Source: Saccharolobus caldissimus
Lineage (GTDB): Archaea > Thermoproteota > Thermoprotei_A > Sulfolobales > Sulfolobaceae
Length of the DNA: 64,000 nt
Direction: 5' to 3'
NCBI RefSeq assembly: GCF_020886315.1
Contig: NZ_AP025226.1
Span: forward strand, 1,452,001 to 1,516,000
Positions 1 to 8,170 of the stretch are shown one piece after another. Within the stretch, counting starts at the first letter, position 1; each line of letters begins with the position of its first letter. The position numbers were made by a program, and so were the translations under genes. The notes beneath the pieces are model-generated. The model was not told where the DNA came from. It ran no database searches and worked only from the letters and a program-made list of their open reading frames with translations.

Positions 1-662
1 CTACAGCCATTGAGGTAAATACTGGGTTAATAGCGGATTGTACTAATTTCGACGTAGATGATAAAGGGGTTCTATTGTCTACTAGACCGGATTTCGGAGG
101 AAAGGAGATGTCTACTATTATATGTCCTAGACATAGGCCCATAATGGTTACTGTTAGGGCTGGAGTGTTCATGCCTTTGCCTAGAATGCCCGGTAGGAAA
201 GGTGAGGTGGTAAGGGAGGAGATAGATGATTTATTTACTAGGTTAAAGGTATTGGATTATAAGTTAATAGAGAAGAGAAATGTATTAGCTGAGGCTGATA
301 TAGTTGTTGGAGTTGGAAGGGGTATAAAGAGTCCGGAGAATATAAAGATGGCTGAGGAATTGGCGTCATTACTGGGAGGAGTAGTAGGAGTTTCTAAGCC
401 ATTAGCCGATATGGGATGGTATCCTAAGGATAGGCAAGTGGGACAAACCGGAACTACAATAAGGCCTAAGGTTTATATTGCATTGGGCATTTCTGGAGCT
501 GTGCAGCATTTAGTAGGTATAATGTCCTCAAAGAGGATAGGGGCGATAAATTTAGACCCCTCCGCTCCCATATTTGAGAATTGTGATTTCGGTGTTATAG
601 GGGATATATTCGAGATAGTTCCTAAGATGATTGAACTTTTAAAAAGTAAGCAGGTGAGTTAG
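1..662 (+). CDS. etfA: Electron transfer flavoprotein, alpha-subunit C-terminal part (5' partial)
   Basis: The reading frame is open from base 3, so the gene begins outside the window. The visible 219 residues are the C-terminal FAD-binding half of an ETF alpha subunit (FixB). The diagnostic stretch VGQTGTTIRPKVYIALGISG is followed by the usual LDPSAPIF segment. It passes electrons from acyl-CoA or other dehydrogenases to the ETF:quinone oxidoreductase encoded next. In Sulfolobales the beta and alpha subunits are often fused; whether that holds here cannot be seen. The stop at 662 abuts the fixC start at 663, so the genes are co-transcribed. Confidence 0.92.
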   Translation, partial: TAIEVNTGLIADCTNFDVDDKGVLLSTRPDFGGKEMSTIICPRHRPIMVTVRAGVFMPLPRMPGRKGEVVREEIDDLFTRLKVLDYKLIEKRNVLAEADIVVGVGRGIKSPENIKMAEELASLLGGVVGVSKPLADMGWYPKDRQVGQTGTTIRPKVYIALGISGAVQHLVGIMSSKRIGAINLDPSAPIFENCDFGVIGDIFEIVPKMIELLKSKQVS

Positions 663-1850
663 ATGGATTTTGATGTAATAGTTGTTGGGGCAGGTCCTGC
701 AGGTTCCGCTGCAGCCTTAACTGCAGCTAAGGGTGGAGCTAAGGTTTTATTACTGGAAAGGGGACCAGAGCCGGGCTCTAAGAACGTTTCTGGGGCAATG
801 GTAAGACTGGACTACTTTACCCCTACTTTTGACGTATCATCAATACCTATAGAGAGAAAAGTTAAAAGTGTAGATTTAATGTTTCTTAGTGATAACAATA
901 GGGTTAGGATTAACATAAACGTAAATGCTAATTTAGCTAATGTAGGAAGGCTTAAGTTAGATAAGTGGATGGCGCAACAAGCTGAAAAGGCTGGGGCTTT
1001 GTTAATAACTAAGACTACTGTATTGGGTGTTGAAAAAGATTACGATAAGTATAAGGTGATTACTGATAGGGGTGATATTAGGGCTGATAGAATAGTGTTA
1101 GCTGAGGGGGTAAATGCTTTAGTTTCCATTAAGGCTAACATAAGACCGGATTTAAATCCCGATCAGGCAGTTCAGGCTGTTAAGGAAGTTTACAGTTTAA
1201 ATAAGGATGAGATAAATAGGAGATTTGGTTTTAAGGCTGACGATGAGGGAACTAGTTGGAGGATATTGGGTACTGACCCGGTTCCTTATGCGGGCTTCCT
1301 ATACGTATATAAGGACGCTGTAGCTATAGGTGTTGGAGTACCCATGAGTATTTTGATCAAGAGAAAGATTACGCCTTATACCGTATTAGATGAGGTTAAG
1401 GAGAGATTGGGCTTTAATGAACTAGTTAAGGGAAGTTCTTTAAGGGAATATTCGGCGAAGGTTATTCCGGAATATGGCTTTCCGTCATGGAGAGCGTGTT
1501 CTGGTAAAATATACTTAGCTGGAGATGCGATAGGTTTAGTTGATCCGTTAACATTTGATGGTATAGGTCCAGCTATTGCTTCTGGTACCTTAGCTGGTAA
1601 AGCAGCCTTAGAGTCTTATGAATGTAATAGGTATGAGGCTGAGCTCCTTAAGGATAGGGAAGTGAGGAAAGTGGTTAATTCAAGGCCCTTAGTGAAAGAA
1701 TTAATTAATGAGGATAACTTTAAGTATTATGTAAGGACAGTGAACGAATTGTTACACTCGTGGGTTTACGGAGATCTTTCAAAGGTTAAGTTAGATGTGG
1801 GAAGGATGCTTAAACATTTATTATTAGGAATTGGGGTGTTGAAGTCATGA
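663..1850 (+). CDS. fixC: FixC-type ETF:quinone oxidoreductase flavoprotein
   Basis: This 395-residue flavoprotein of the GGR/FixC family takes electrons from reduced ETF and delivers them to the membrane quinone pool. The N-terminal dinucleotide fold (VVGAGPAGSAAA, about residues 7-18) and the C-terminal FAD motif (LAGDAIGLVDPLTFDGIG, about residues 280-300) are both intact. The ATG directly follows the etfA stop. Its last codons overlap the fixX start by four bases (ATGA), so translation is probably coupled. The length fits archaeal FixC, which relies on a separate FixX instead of the fused ferredoxin domain of mitochondrial ETF-QO. Confidence 0.93.
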   Translation: MDFDVIVVGAGPAGSAAALTAAKGGAKVLLLERGPEPGSKNVSGAMVRLDYFTPTFDVSSIPIERKVKSVDLMFLSDNNRVRININVNANLANVGRLKLDKWMAQQAEKAGALLITKTTVLGVEKDYDKYKVITDRGDIRADRIVLAEGVNALVSIKANIRPDLNPDQAVQAVKEVYSLNKDEINRRFGFKADDEGTSWRILGTDPVPYAGFLYVYKDAVAIGVGVPMSILIKRKITPYTVLDEVKERLGFNELVKGSSLREYSAKVIPEYGFPSWRACSGKIYLAGDAIGLVDPLTFDGIGPAIASGTLAGKAALESYECNRYEAELLKDREVRKVVNSRPLVKELINEDNFKYYVRTVNELLHSWVYGDLSKVKLDVGRMLKHLLLGIGVLKS

Positions 1851-2134
1851 GAATTGAAGAGAGGTTATATACTTTAAGGTATAAAAAGGATGAACAGCCT
1901 CACTTAGCTATTATAGATCCTAATAGATGTTTAAAGTGTGCTGAGGTTAATGGAGTTCCTCAGCCCTGCATTGCTGTATGCCCTGCTAATGTATATGCGT
2001 GGATAAATCAAAAGATTATAGTATCTTATGAGAATTGTGTGGAATGTGGGGCTTGTAGAATAGCTTGTCCATTCGATAATATAATGTGGAAATATCCCAG
2101 ATATGGTCTGGGAATAGCGTTAAGATATGGTTAA
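1847..2134 (+). CDS. fixX: FixX ferredoxin-like protein
   Basis: A 95-residue ferredoxin-like protein that carries the iron-sulfur part of the FixABCX/ETF-QO complex. Two Cys clusters are visible: CLKC followed by CIAVCP near residues 28-48, and CVECGACRIACP near residues 64-75. The second is a complete CxxCxxCxxxCP motif. It overlaps fixC by four bases and ends convergently with the minus-strand gene at 2131 (four-base overlap), so the etf-fixC-fixX operon ends here. Confidence 0.92.
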   Translation: MRIEERLYTLRYKKDEQPHLAIIDPNRCLKCAEVNGVPQPCIAVCPANVYAWINQKIIVSYENCVECGACRIACPFDNIMWKYPRYGLGIALRYG

Positions 2135-3069
2135 AATTCTGGATAGAGTCTTCTCACCCCTCTAACTTCAAGAAGGTAAACCTTTTTGTCCTCAATCGCC
2201 CACTCTATATTTATACTCCTTTTGAATATATTCTCTATTGCAATTGTCATATTAGCTATTTTTACAGCATCTTGATCTCTTAAACTCTCCATTATCGCCT
2301 CATTTTTGCCTAATATTATACTTTTTACTCTCTTTTCATTAAAATCGTAAATTAATTTCATGCCTTTCTCGGATATCCTCTTATTAACTAAAGACCTAGT
2401 AGATTTACTTACTATATATTGGTCCGGAGTTATCATTCCCTTTGTTACGCTTTCCCCTAATCCAAAGGCTGATTCTATGAACACGTAATCTGGTTCCTCA
2501 GTTACTGGATGAATTGAGAAAGCAGTTCCTGCACTTACTGGATTTATCATCTTTTGGACTAAGATAGCTATTCCAGTGTTATCATGGGTTAAAATTCTAT
2601 AGGCTATAGCCCTAGGGTTGAAATATGATGCTATTACTCTTTTTACGCTTTGGATTAAGTTTTCCTTAGTTACGAATAAGTCAGTTTCGTATTCTCCGGC
2701 AAAACTCGCCCCACTAAGAGGTGAAGTTACAGTAGCTCTAACGGCAACATAATCTGAATTTAAATCTGAGAATCTATCATATATTTCCTTTTCCATATCT
2801 TCTGGCAAATTAATATTTAAGATCATTTTCCTTATTATATCACTCTTTCTTTCTAGATCAGCTGTGTCGTTTAAGTTTACTGATGACAGAATTGAGCTTA
2901 TTTCATCCTTAATGTCCTTTATTGACTCATTTACAGCCCTTGATGATATGACAAAGCCGTTAGGTATGTCGAAACCCATTTTGTAAAGTTCGCCTAAATA
3001 GGCACTTTTTCTCCCTACTACTGATACCATTGAGAGGTTTATCTCATCTAATGAATAAGTGTAATTCAT
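2131..3069 (-). CDS. Stand-alone PEP synthase/PPDK ATP-binding domain protein
   Basis: The 312-residue product matches only the N-terminal ATP-grasp domain of phosphoenolpyruvate synthase / pyruvate phosphate dikinase. Visible features are VGRKSAYLGEL near the start, VAVRATVTSPL with SGASFAGEYET in the glycine-rich loop region, and YVFIESAFGLGESVTKG. The swivelling phosphohistidine domain and the PEP/pyruvate barrel are absent, so a full PEP synthase reaction is not expected; a phosphotransfer role with a partner is an inference. An in-frame ATG at 3135 exists, but a TATA-like box at 3091-3103 lies about 26 bases before the ATG at 3069. Leaderless initiation there is therefore preferred. Confidence 0.75.
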   Translation of the reverse strand: MNYTYSLDEINLSMVSVVGRKSAYLGELYKMGFDIPNGFVISSRAVNESIKDIKDEISSILSSVNLNDTADLERKSDIIRKMILNINLPEDMEKEIYDRFSDLNSDYVAVRATVTSPLSGASFAGEYETDLFVTKENLIQSVKRVIASYFNPRAIAYRILTHDNTGIAILVQKMINPVSAGTAFSIHPVTEEPDYVFIESAFGLGESVTKGMITPDQYIVSKSTRSLVNKRISEKGMKLIYDFNEKRVKSIILGKNEAIMESLRDQDAVKIANMTIAIENIFKRSINIEWAIEDKKVYLLEVRGVRRLYPEF

Positions 3070-3090
3070 AATTGTAGTGTTTGCCACATA

Positions 3091-3103
3091 GTTTAAAATA
3101 TTT
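3091..3103 (-). promoter_or_regulatory. TATA-like box deciding the start at 3069
   Basis: On the minus strand this reads AAATATTTTAAAC. Its centre lies about 26 bases before the ATG at 3069, the normal spacing for leaderless genes in Sulfolobales. It therefore argues against the longer frame that starts at 3135. Confidence 0.5.
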
Positions 3104-3135
3104 TTCCCAGTTAATTTTAAAAAGTTTTCACGCAA

Positions 3136-3489
3136 TTATGTTAAATCTCAGTTTATTTTTGTACATAGTAATTTTTAATTATTTAATGATAATGGTTATC
3201 AAAATAACAAATGAGTTAGATATTACTAAGGAGAGTAACGAGCCCTTAATCTTATAATACAAATTACTTTAACATTTGATAAATTGTGAATTTCTCATTA
3301 TATGATATTATTTTAATATTCTTTTTCGAGCTTAAAGATAATCATTTAGATATAAATTATTGGAGAGTTCTTTTACTACTTAACAGTTGATCTCTCAATC
3401 ATGATCGAGTGTAGGGACTTAGCACTTACTATATATAGAATACCCTAATTTATGCAAAGTTTTTAACGTTATCAATTAAATAATAATAT
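3136..3489. other. Intergenic, no gene recognised
   Basis: An AT-rich stretch of 354 bases between a leftward and a rightward gene. No open frame of note and no RNA-like structure was seen. It should carry both promoters. The A/T-rich run just before 3490 is a reasonable promoter for the DUF5678 gene. Confidence 0.5.
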
Positions 3490-3975
3490 ATGCTAATCAT
3501 AAATGATGTTAGGTTTGCTGGTAAGTATGTTGCTGTTGATGCCAATGATAAAATTATAGGTTACTCTGAAAATAGGGATGAGTTAATCAAGAGTTTAGAG
3601 CAAAAGGGATATAAAATGCACGAATATACGATACTGTATATTCCTTTTCCTATTAAAATTCGCATAGAATATTCTAAAATTTATGACCTCAAAATTCCTT
3701 TAATGAATTTAAAAGTAACATGCAAGGATAAATCGTTTAGGGTCATTGCCTCGTTTGGAAATCGGAATTTGCTTGATAAATACTTCGCAGAAGTATGCGG
3801 AATTGAAAAGGAAGATAAGATCTTAATTGAAATAGGTGGTATAAAAAAGGAAATAGATGTAAGAGTATATGATTTAGCTAAAACGGATCTACCTATAGTT
3901 CCCGGTTTAGTTTTAAATCCTTCAGTCTTTAATTTCACGTGCTTTTATAAGGACTTTTTCGAAATAGGTGAGTGA
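3490..3975 (+). CDS. DUF5678 domain fused to a degenerate retropepsin-like domain
   Basis: This 161-residue protein has two parts. Residues 1-50 are a small DUF5678-type domain (GKYVAVDANDKIIGYSENRD...). Residues 55-161 align by eye with the retropepsin-like protein encoded at 4122. Where that protein has LLDTGSRYTLMD, this one has VIASFGNRNLLD, so the catalytic Asp-Thr-Gly is lost. Where that protein has LPVIPEIILGRENFL, this one has LPIVPGLVLNPSVFN. It is probably an inactive paralogue of an aspartic protease fold. The following DUF5678 gene starts two bases after the stop. Function unknown. Confidence 0.6.
   Translation: MLIINDVRFAGKYVAVDANDKIIGYSENRDELIKSLEQKGYKMHEYTILYIPFPIKIRIEYSKIYDLKIPLMNLKVTCKDKSFRVIASFGNRNLLDKYFAEVCGIEKEDKILIEIGGIKKEIDVRVYDLAKTDLPIVPGLVLNPSVFNFTCFYKDFFEIGE
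3505..3629 (+). repeat. Direct repeat copy 1 (125 bp, identical)
   Basis: These 125 bases are repeated without a mismatch at 3989-4113, an offset of 484. The repeat covers most of the DUF5678 coding region and stops where the retropepsin-like parts begin to differ. Confidence 0.95.
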
Positions 3976-3976
3976 G

Positions 3977-4144
3977 TTGATTGTGATTGATGTTAGGTTT
4001 GCTGGTAAGTATGTTGCTGTTGATGCCAATGATAAAATTATAGGTTACTCTGAAAATAGGGATGAGTTAATCAAGAGTTTAGAGCAAAAGGGATATAAAA
4101 TGCACGAATATACTATTTTTTATGTCAAGAAAAAAGAAGAGTAA
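3977..4144 (+). CDS. DUF5678 small protein
   Basis: A 55-residue protein starting at TTG 3977 (MIVIDVRFAGKYVAV...). A GGTGA ribosome-binding sequence lies a few bases upstream, at about 3967-3971. Residues 5-46 are identical to the N-terminal domain of the preceding gene. The protein ends in a lysine-rich tail (VKKKEE). Its last 23 bases overlap, in another frame, the start of the retropepsin-like gene at 4122. The A-run AAGAAAAAAGAAG in the overlap would let a +1 frameshift fuse the two parts, recreating the architecture of the upstream gene; this is an inference. GTG at 3983 is an alternative start. Confidence 0.65.
   Translation: MIVIDVRFAGKYVAVDANDKIIGYSENRDELIKSLEQKGYKMHEYTIFYVKKKEE
3989..4113 (+). 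repeat. Direct repeat copy 2 (125 bp, identical)
   Basis: Exact copy of 3505-3629. Such identity between otherwise diverged neighbours indicates recent duplication or gene conversion. Confidence 0.95.
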
Positions 4145-4544
4145 TTTACTTGTTTTCCCTTTTTCAGAAATATTAGGAAATATGGTTCCATTAATTGATG
4201 TTTTTGTCGAATGTCCGGTTATTGGTTCTGCAGTTAAGGTTAAGGGTTTATTAGATACGGGGAGTAGATATACTTTAATGGATATTAATAAAGCCTCATA
4301 CTGTTTTAATAACTTAGAGTCTCGTTATTATGATTTAGTGTATATTAATGGGATTCTCACAAAAAGATATTTAATATCAATAAAATTAGATGATTTTGAA
4401 TTTAAAATTCCAATTTCCTTATTAGATCTTCAAAACCTTAACTTACCGGTTATTCCTGAAATAATATTAGGTAGAGAGAACTTTCTGGAAAATTTTATAG
4501 TGACTTTTTATAACAATAATTTTATATCAATATATCTGCCATAG
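4122..4544 (+). CDS. Retropepsin-like aspartic protease domain protein
   Basis: This 140-residue protein has the signature of a clan AA aspartic protease. GLLDTGSRYTLMD carries the catalytic D-T-G/S at about residues 44-47. EIILGRENFLENF near residues 114-126 corresponds to the ILG-D-FL motif that forms the second half of the retropepsin fold. Enzymes of this type work as dimers. No signal peptide is visible, so it is probably cytoplasmic. It overlaps the upstream DUF5678 gene. The substrate is unknown. Short archaeal retropepsin-like proteins exist, but I know of no assigned role. Confidence 0.65.
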   Translation: MSRKKKSNLLVFPFSEILGNMVPLIDVFVECPVIGSAVKVKGLLDTGSRYTLMDINKASYCFNNLESRYYDLVYINGILTKRYLISIKLDDFEFKIPISLLDLQNLNLPVIPEIILGRENFLENFIVTFYNNNFISIYLP

Positions 4545-4720
4545 AATTTTGATATACTTTTTGCTACTAGCCTTAAATAGAACAAATATGGGAACCTTTC
4601 ATATAACAATTTACAAAATAGGTTAAGGGGCGGAAAGCTCAGTACGAATATAATATATTTTAATATTTTTACTAATATAAAATTAATCATTAATTTTGAA
4701 TAATAGTATAGAAGCTTAAT

Positions 4721-4728
4721 GTTTTTAA
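4721..4728 (+). promoter_or_regulatory. TATA-like box deciding the start at 4752
   Basis: GTTTTTAA is centred about 26-27 bases before the ATG at 4752. A frame-compatible upstream ATG at 4719 would place the box inside the gene, so it supports the downstream, leaderless start. Confidence 0.5.
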
Positions 4729-4751
4729 GTGATCAAAAGATATATAGAGTA

Positions 4752-6374
4752 ATGAGGAGAAAATTCCTTATAATTTTGATATTTCTTCTCTTACTATTGC
4801 CAATAGGACAATCTATAGCTTCTTCACAAAGTACTGCTACAATATTATATGAAAGATACTCAAGTATATATATCGCTCAAAATGAAACCATAATACCCTT
4901 ACATGGGGAAAGCGTAATTTATCAAGTCCATTCCACTACCTTAAACACTACTGCAAATATTGGAGGTGTAGTAGAGGCTAATAGTAACATTACAACTTAT
5001 ACTCTACTCTTTTCCTCAACTCTTAGTAACGTTAGTGGATATGTTAATTTGCAGGTAAGTAATGACATGGTTTTAATATTGCATACTAATTTACCTAACT
5101 TAATTAGGGTTATAGTAAATACTTCTAATACATCAGTATTAGTATGGGCAGGGATTAACGCTACTAACGTTAAAACTTACGCTTACTTAAACGGTTCTGG
5201 GTACGTAATTCTACAATTCGCAAATGCGTCAAATATAGCTGAGATTAGAGTACCGGTAAAAATAGGGGAGAATACTACAATAAAGACTACTTTACAAATA
5301 TATGAAATAAAGGGAATAGAAATAAGTTCTACATTTGAAACCCATCTAGTAATACAAACTAACCTACCGAGGAGATATGAGCCAATAAACTTTAGCGGTA
5401 ATTACACTGGAATGAAGTTCATGTTCTCCTCTGAGGGAATAACGGCTACAATAGCTTACTTTAACGGAAGCTTTGTACCAGCCCTAGTTTGGAAAGGGGA
5501 AGGATTACAACTAATGACGGGAATTAGGGGAGGGCACGTAAAGGCTGAGTTTAAGACAATAGAATTTTACGGTGTAAACGGAACTACATTAGGGTATATT
5601 CATCTAGTGACAGTAAAGGGAAGTGGAATAAGATCTGCTATAATGCCAAGTTTAGGAATTTCTAATATATTATTCAGTGAGGTTAAGATTGTATTACTAC
5701 ACGGTTACGTTTCGGGCTTAAGGTTTATGGGTTTAGCATACATTAATGGTCACCCAGTTGTTATTGTAGTTAATGATAAAGATCACGTCGAATCTACAGC
5801 TTACGTTCTCCTAAGTCATAAGGTTAGTCATGGATTCTTGGCTTTCTTAAGTTTAAATAATAGTATTAGAGTTATCTTGTTAACTCCTAGTAATGTGACA
5901 TTTAACGTCAGCTTAGTTAAGCCGATAAACGTTACTATGACAAATGTAAGTATAAACGGTAGTATTTACAAGGCCGAAAAGGTTATTGTGAACTCAACTA
6001 ATAACAGTTATATAGTATTTAATGTTAGTATCGTAATTAATGTAACTATTAAGGTATACAAAGTAGTTAATGGAGAATTAGTAAGCTTAAATAGTAGCGA
6101 TTACTTCATAGTAAATAAGAGTATAGTAGTTTTTGATGATCCAGCTATAACATATTACATTGTGTACATGAAACCTCAATTAACACCTACTACAACAGTT
6201 CAAACATCAACAAGTACCACGTTAACTGCTTATACTACAACAACGCAGATTAGCTCTACATTAACCGCTACTCAAATTACATCAAATAAGTTCCCAATTA
6301 CTTTAATAGCAATTATTATCATAATATTGCTAATAATAATCCTTGCAGTAACTCTAACTATTAGAAGAAGATAG
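4752..6374 (+). CDS. Large Ser/Thr-linker surface protein with C-terminal membrane anchor
   Basis: A protein of about 540 residues with a secretion signal (MRRKFLIILIFLLLLLPIGQ then SIASSQS) and a long, Asn- and Ser-rich, beta-type ectodomain with many N-glycosylation sequons (NxS/T). Near residues 480-512 there is a Thr/Ser-rich linker (TPTTTVQTSTSTT). A C-terminal membrane helix ends in RRR. The topology is therefore outside-facing, tethered under or through the S-layer. No enzymatic motif was recognised. It has the same build as the gene at 50265-51845. It stands alone between the retropepsin genes and a dead HEPN/MNT pair. Confidence 0.75.
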   Translation: MRRKFLIILIFLLLLLPIGQSIASSQSTATILYERYSSIYIAQNETIIPLHGESVIYQVHSTTLNTTANIGGVVEANSNITTYTLLFSSTLSNVSGYVNLQVSNDMVLILHTNLPNLIRVIVNTSNTSVLVWAGINATNVKTYAYLNGSGYVILQFANASNIAEIRVPVKIGENTTIKTTLQIYEIKGIEISSTFETHLVIQTNLPRRYEPINFSGNYTGMKFMFSSEGITATIAYFNGSFVPALVWKGEGLQLMTGIRGGHVKAEFKTIEFYGVNGTTLGYIHLVTVKGSGIRSAIMPSLGISNILFSEVKIVLLHGYVSGLRFMGLAYINGHPVVIVVNDKDHVESTAYVLLSHKVSHGFLAFLSLNNSIRVILLTPSNVTFNVSLVKPINVTMTNVSINGSIYKAEKVIVNSTNNSYIVFNVSIVINVTIKVYKVVNGELVSLNSSDYFIVNKSIVVFDDPAITYYIVYMKPQLTPTTTVQTSTSTTLTAYTTTTQISSTLTATQITSNKFPITLIAIIIIILLIIILAVTLTIRRR

Positions 6375-6505
6375 TGTTTTTTAACTAAAAAATTTCCGTA
6401 TAAAAACTTTTTCTTGAAAATTAATATAACCCTATATAGGATCTCTAAATTATTTATGATGTGTCTAATAAAAGCTTTTTATTACCCTTTATCGAGTCAC
6501 TAACA

Positions 6506-6878
6506 ATGAGTAGTTACTATGACGTAAATAGATTATTAAGGAGAGCTGAAAAATTTGGGAAAGACGCAATCAATGCCTATAATGAGGGATATTACGACGC
6601 TTTTATGCAGAACAAGCCGTACAACTTAGAATTAAAGCCTACATATTGAGGAATTTTGGATTTATACCTAGGATTCACGGAATGAGGGAATTACTTTCAA
6701 TTATATATAGATATACTCAAGAGATGAAAGGATAAGGGAATTTGTAAGTAAGAATAAAAACGCTTTGAAAGAGTTGGAAGAAGGGTACACTGAAGCTAAA
6801 TATGGTATTATAGATTATACTGAGGAGGACGCTAAGGAGTGTTTAAATACGATGGAGGAATTATTTAACTTAATATGA
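6506..6878 (+). pseudogene. Broken HEPN-domain gene of a HEPN/MNT pair
   Basis: The start (MSSYYDVNRLLRRAEKFG, ATG 6506), a middle part (RIHGMRELLSIIYRYTQEMK, about 6673-6732) and the end (LKELEEGYTEAKYGI...TMEELFNLI, about 6732-6878) lie in three different frames. Together they reconstruct a HEPN protein, the toxin or partner half of minimal nucleotidyltransferase systems. At least two frameshifts separate them. The final stop overlaps the ATG of the nucleotidyltransferase at 6875 (ATGA), the normal operon arrangement for such pairs. The order and the overlap make the assignment firmer than each piece alone. Confidence 0.65.
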
Positions 6879-7267
6879 AACTTGATCCCTATATCGAGTT
6901 CGTTAAGGAGAAGATGAACATTCTTTCAAATTTCTCCCAAATATAGGCATTAATATATGAGGCGATTAAGAAGGTACTTGAGGAATATAACGTAAAGGCT
7001 GAGATATACTTTTTCGGCTCAATAATAGATGGAAAATTTACTGTAATAAGCGATATTGATGTTGCTATTCTGGTGGATAAAGTTCCAGAAAAGAGAAAGG
7101 AGATTATTGGGAAAGTGTTTAATGTGCTTGAAAGTAAGGGATTACCCTGGTGGTTGCCATTAGAAATTCACTTCTTCACTCCCTCAATGTTTAATGCCTT
7201 TAAGAGAGGAGGTGCAAATTTCATTAAGGCTGAAGATTATAAAACCATAATGGAGAGGAAAACCTAG
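6875..7267 (+). pseudogene. Minimal nucleotidyltransferase (MNT) with an in-frame TAG
   Basis: From the ATG at 6875 the frame runs through MKLDPYIEFVKEK, meets TAG at 6944-6946, and continues with the MNT core FFGSIIDGKF...SDIDVAIL (the GS-x-SDxD metal site) to the stop at 7267. Only one nonsense codon separates an otherwise intact protein of about 130 residues. No good start exists between the TAG and the core; a GTG at 7073 would begin after the catalytic motif. MNT proteins antagonise HEPN toxins by nucleotide transfer; here both halves are damaged. Confidence 0.7.
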
Positions 7268-7402
7268 CCTCTTCGAGGAAGGACTAATTCAAAAATTTCT
7301 CTTATTGTGATGATTTACTGATAAATACTATTGATATGTTTAATAACTTATAAGAATTCAAAATTGACTTTTAATTGTGTAAAACAACATATGAAATTAA
7401 AT

Positions 7403-8170
7403 TTAAAAAACTATTCTTTCCCTATGCGTGTAGATATTAAAACTTCTTCCTCTTAGAAAGCCTATTAACGTAACTCCAGCCTCCTCAGCCATTTCTATTG
7501 CCAGACTAGTTGGAGCTGATATGCCGCAAATTATTGGTATTCCCGCCTTTATTCCTTTGCTCACAATCTCGTAGCCTAACCTTCCACTAACTTGCATTAT
7601 ATACGAACTAGCAGGTAATTTTTTCTCTAAAATAAGTCTTCCTATTATCTTATCTACAGCGTTATGTCTCCCAACATCCTCATATAAGTAAATTAATTCG
7701 CCGTCAATTGTAAATAAAGCTGAGGCGTGAAGTCCTCCAGTTATGTTAAAGACATTTTGCCTCTCCTTTAATTTCTCTGGTAAGGAAAAAATCACTTCTT
7801 TTTTAACTTTGGTCTCGGATTTTATTATGTCGATAGTGTAAAGGAATGCTCTTCCACAAACTCCACAACTAGAATTAACTATTAGATCCCTAGTTTTTAC
7901 CTTTAATGGTTTGCTTATCCAAACATCTATTGTGTTTCCTCTTTGATCAATATTTTTAACATCTTCAATACTATCTATTACTCCCTCAGAGTATAAGAAA
8001 CCTAAAGAGAGTTCCTTATCATTCCCCGGAGTCCTCATTATAACTGCGAAAGTATCGCAACTCTTATTACATATTCTAATCTGTAATGGCTCCTCTACTG
8101 CTACGAAGTCTTCATCATTATATTCCTCCTTTTCCTTAATCCTAGTTAACTTAATCCTTCTTACTTGCAC
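7403..8170 (-). CDS. fdhD: FdhD formate dehydrogenase sulfurtransferase
   Basis: A 255-residue FdhD family protein. FdhD moves sulfur from a cysteine desulfurase to the molybdenum cofactor, which formate dehydrogenase needs for activity. The CGVCG motif (about residue 102) that carries the persulfide is present, as is VGRHNAVDK near residue 167. It is the last gene of a three-gene operon and its start overlaps the DUF1641 gene by 20 bases. Confidence 0.93.
   Translation of the reverse strand: MQVRRIKLTRIKEKEEYNDEDFVAVEEPLQIRICNKSCDTFAVIMRTPGNDKELSLGFLYSEGVIDSIEDVKNIDQRGNTIDVWISKPLKVKTRDLIVNSSCGVCGRAFLYTIDIIKSETKVKKEVIFSLPEKLKERQNVFNITGGLHASALFTIDGELIYLYEDVGRHNAVDKIIGRLILEKKLPASSYIMQVSGRLGYEIVSKGIKAGIPIICGISAPTSLAIEMAEEAGVTLIGFLRGRSFNIYTHRERIVF

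Noticed and set aside
6944-6946. TAG in the MNT gene read as pyrrolysine.
   Set aside because: Sulfolobales are not known to have the pyrrolysine system, and the partner gene is also broken.
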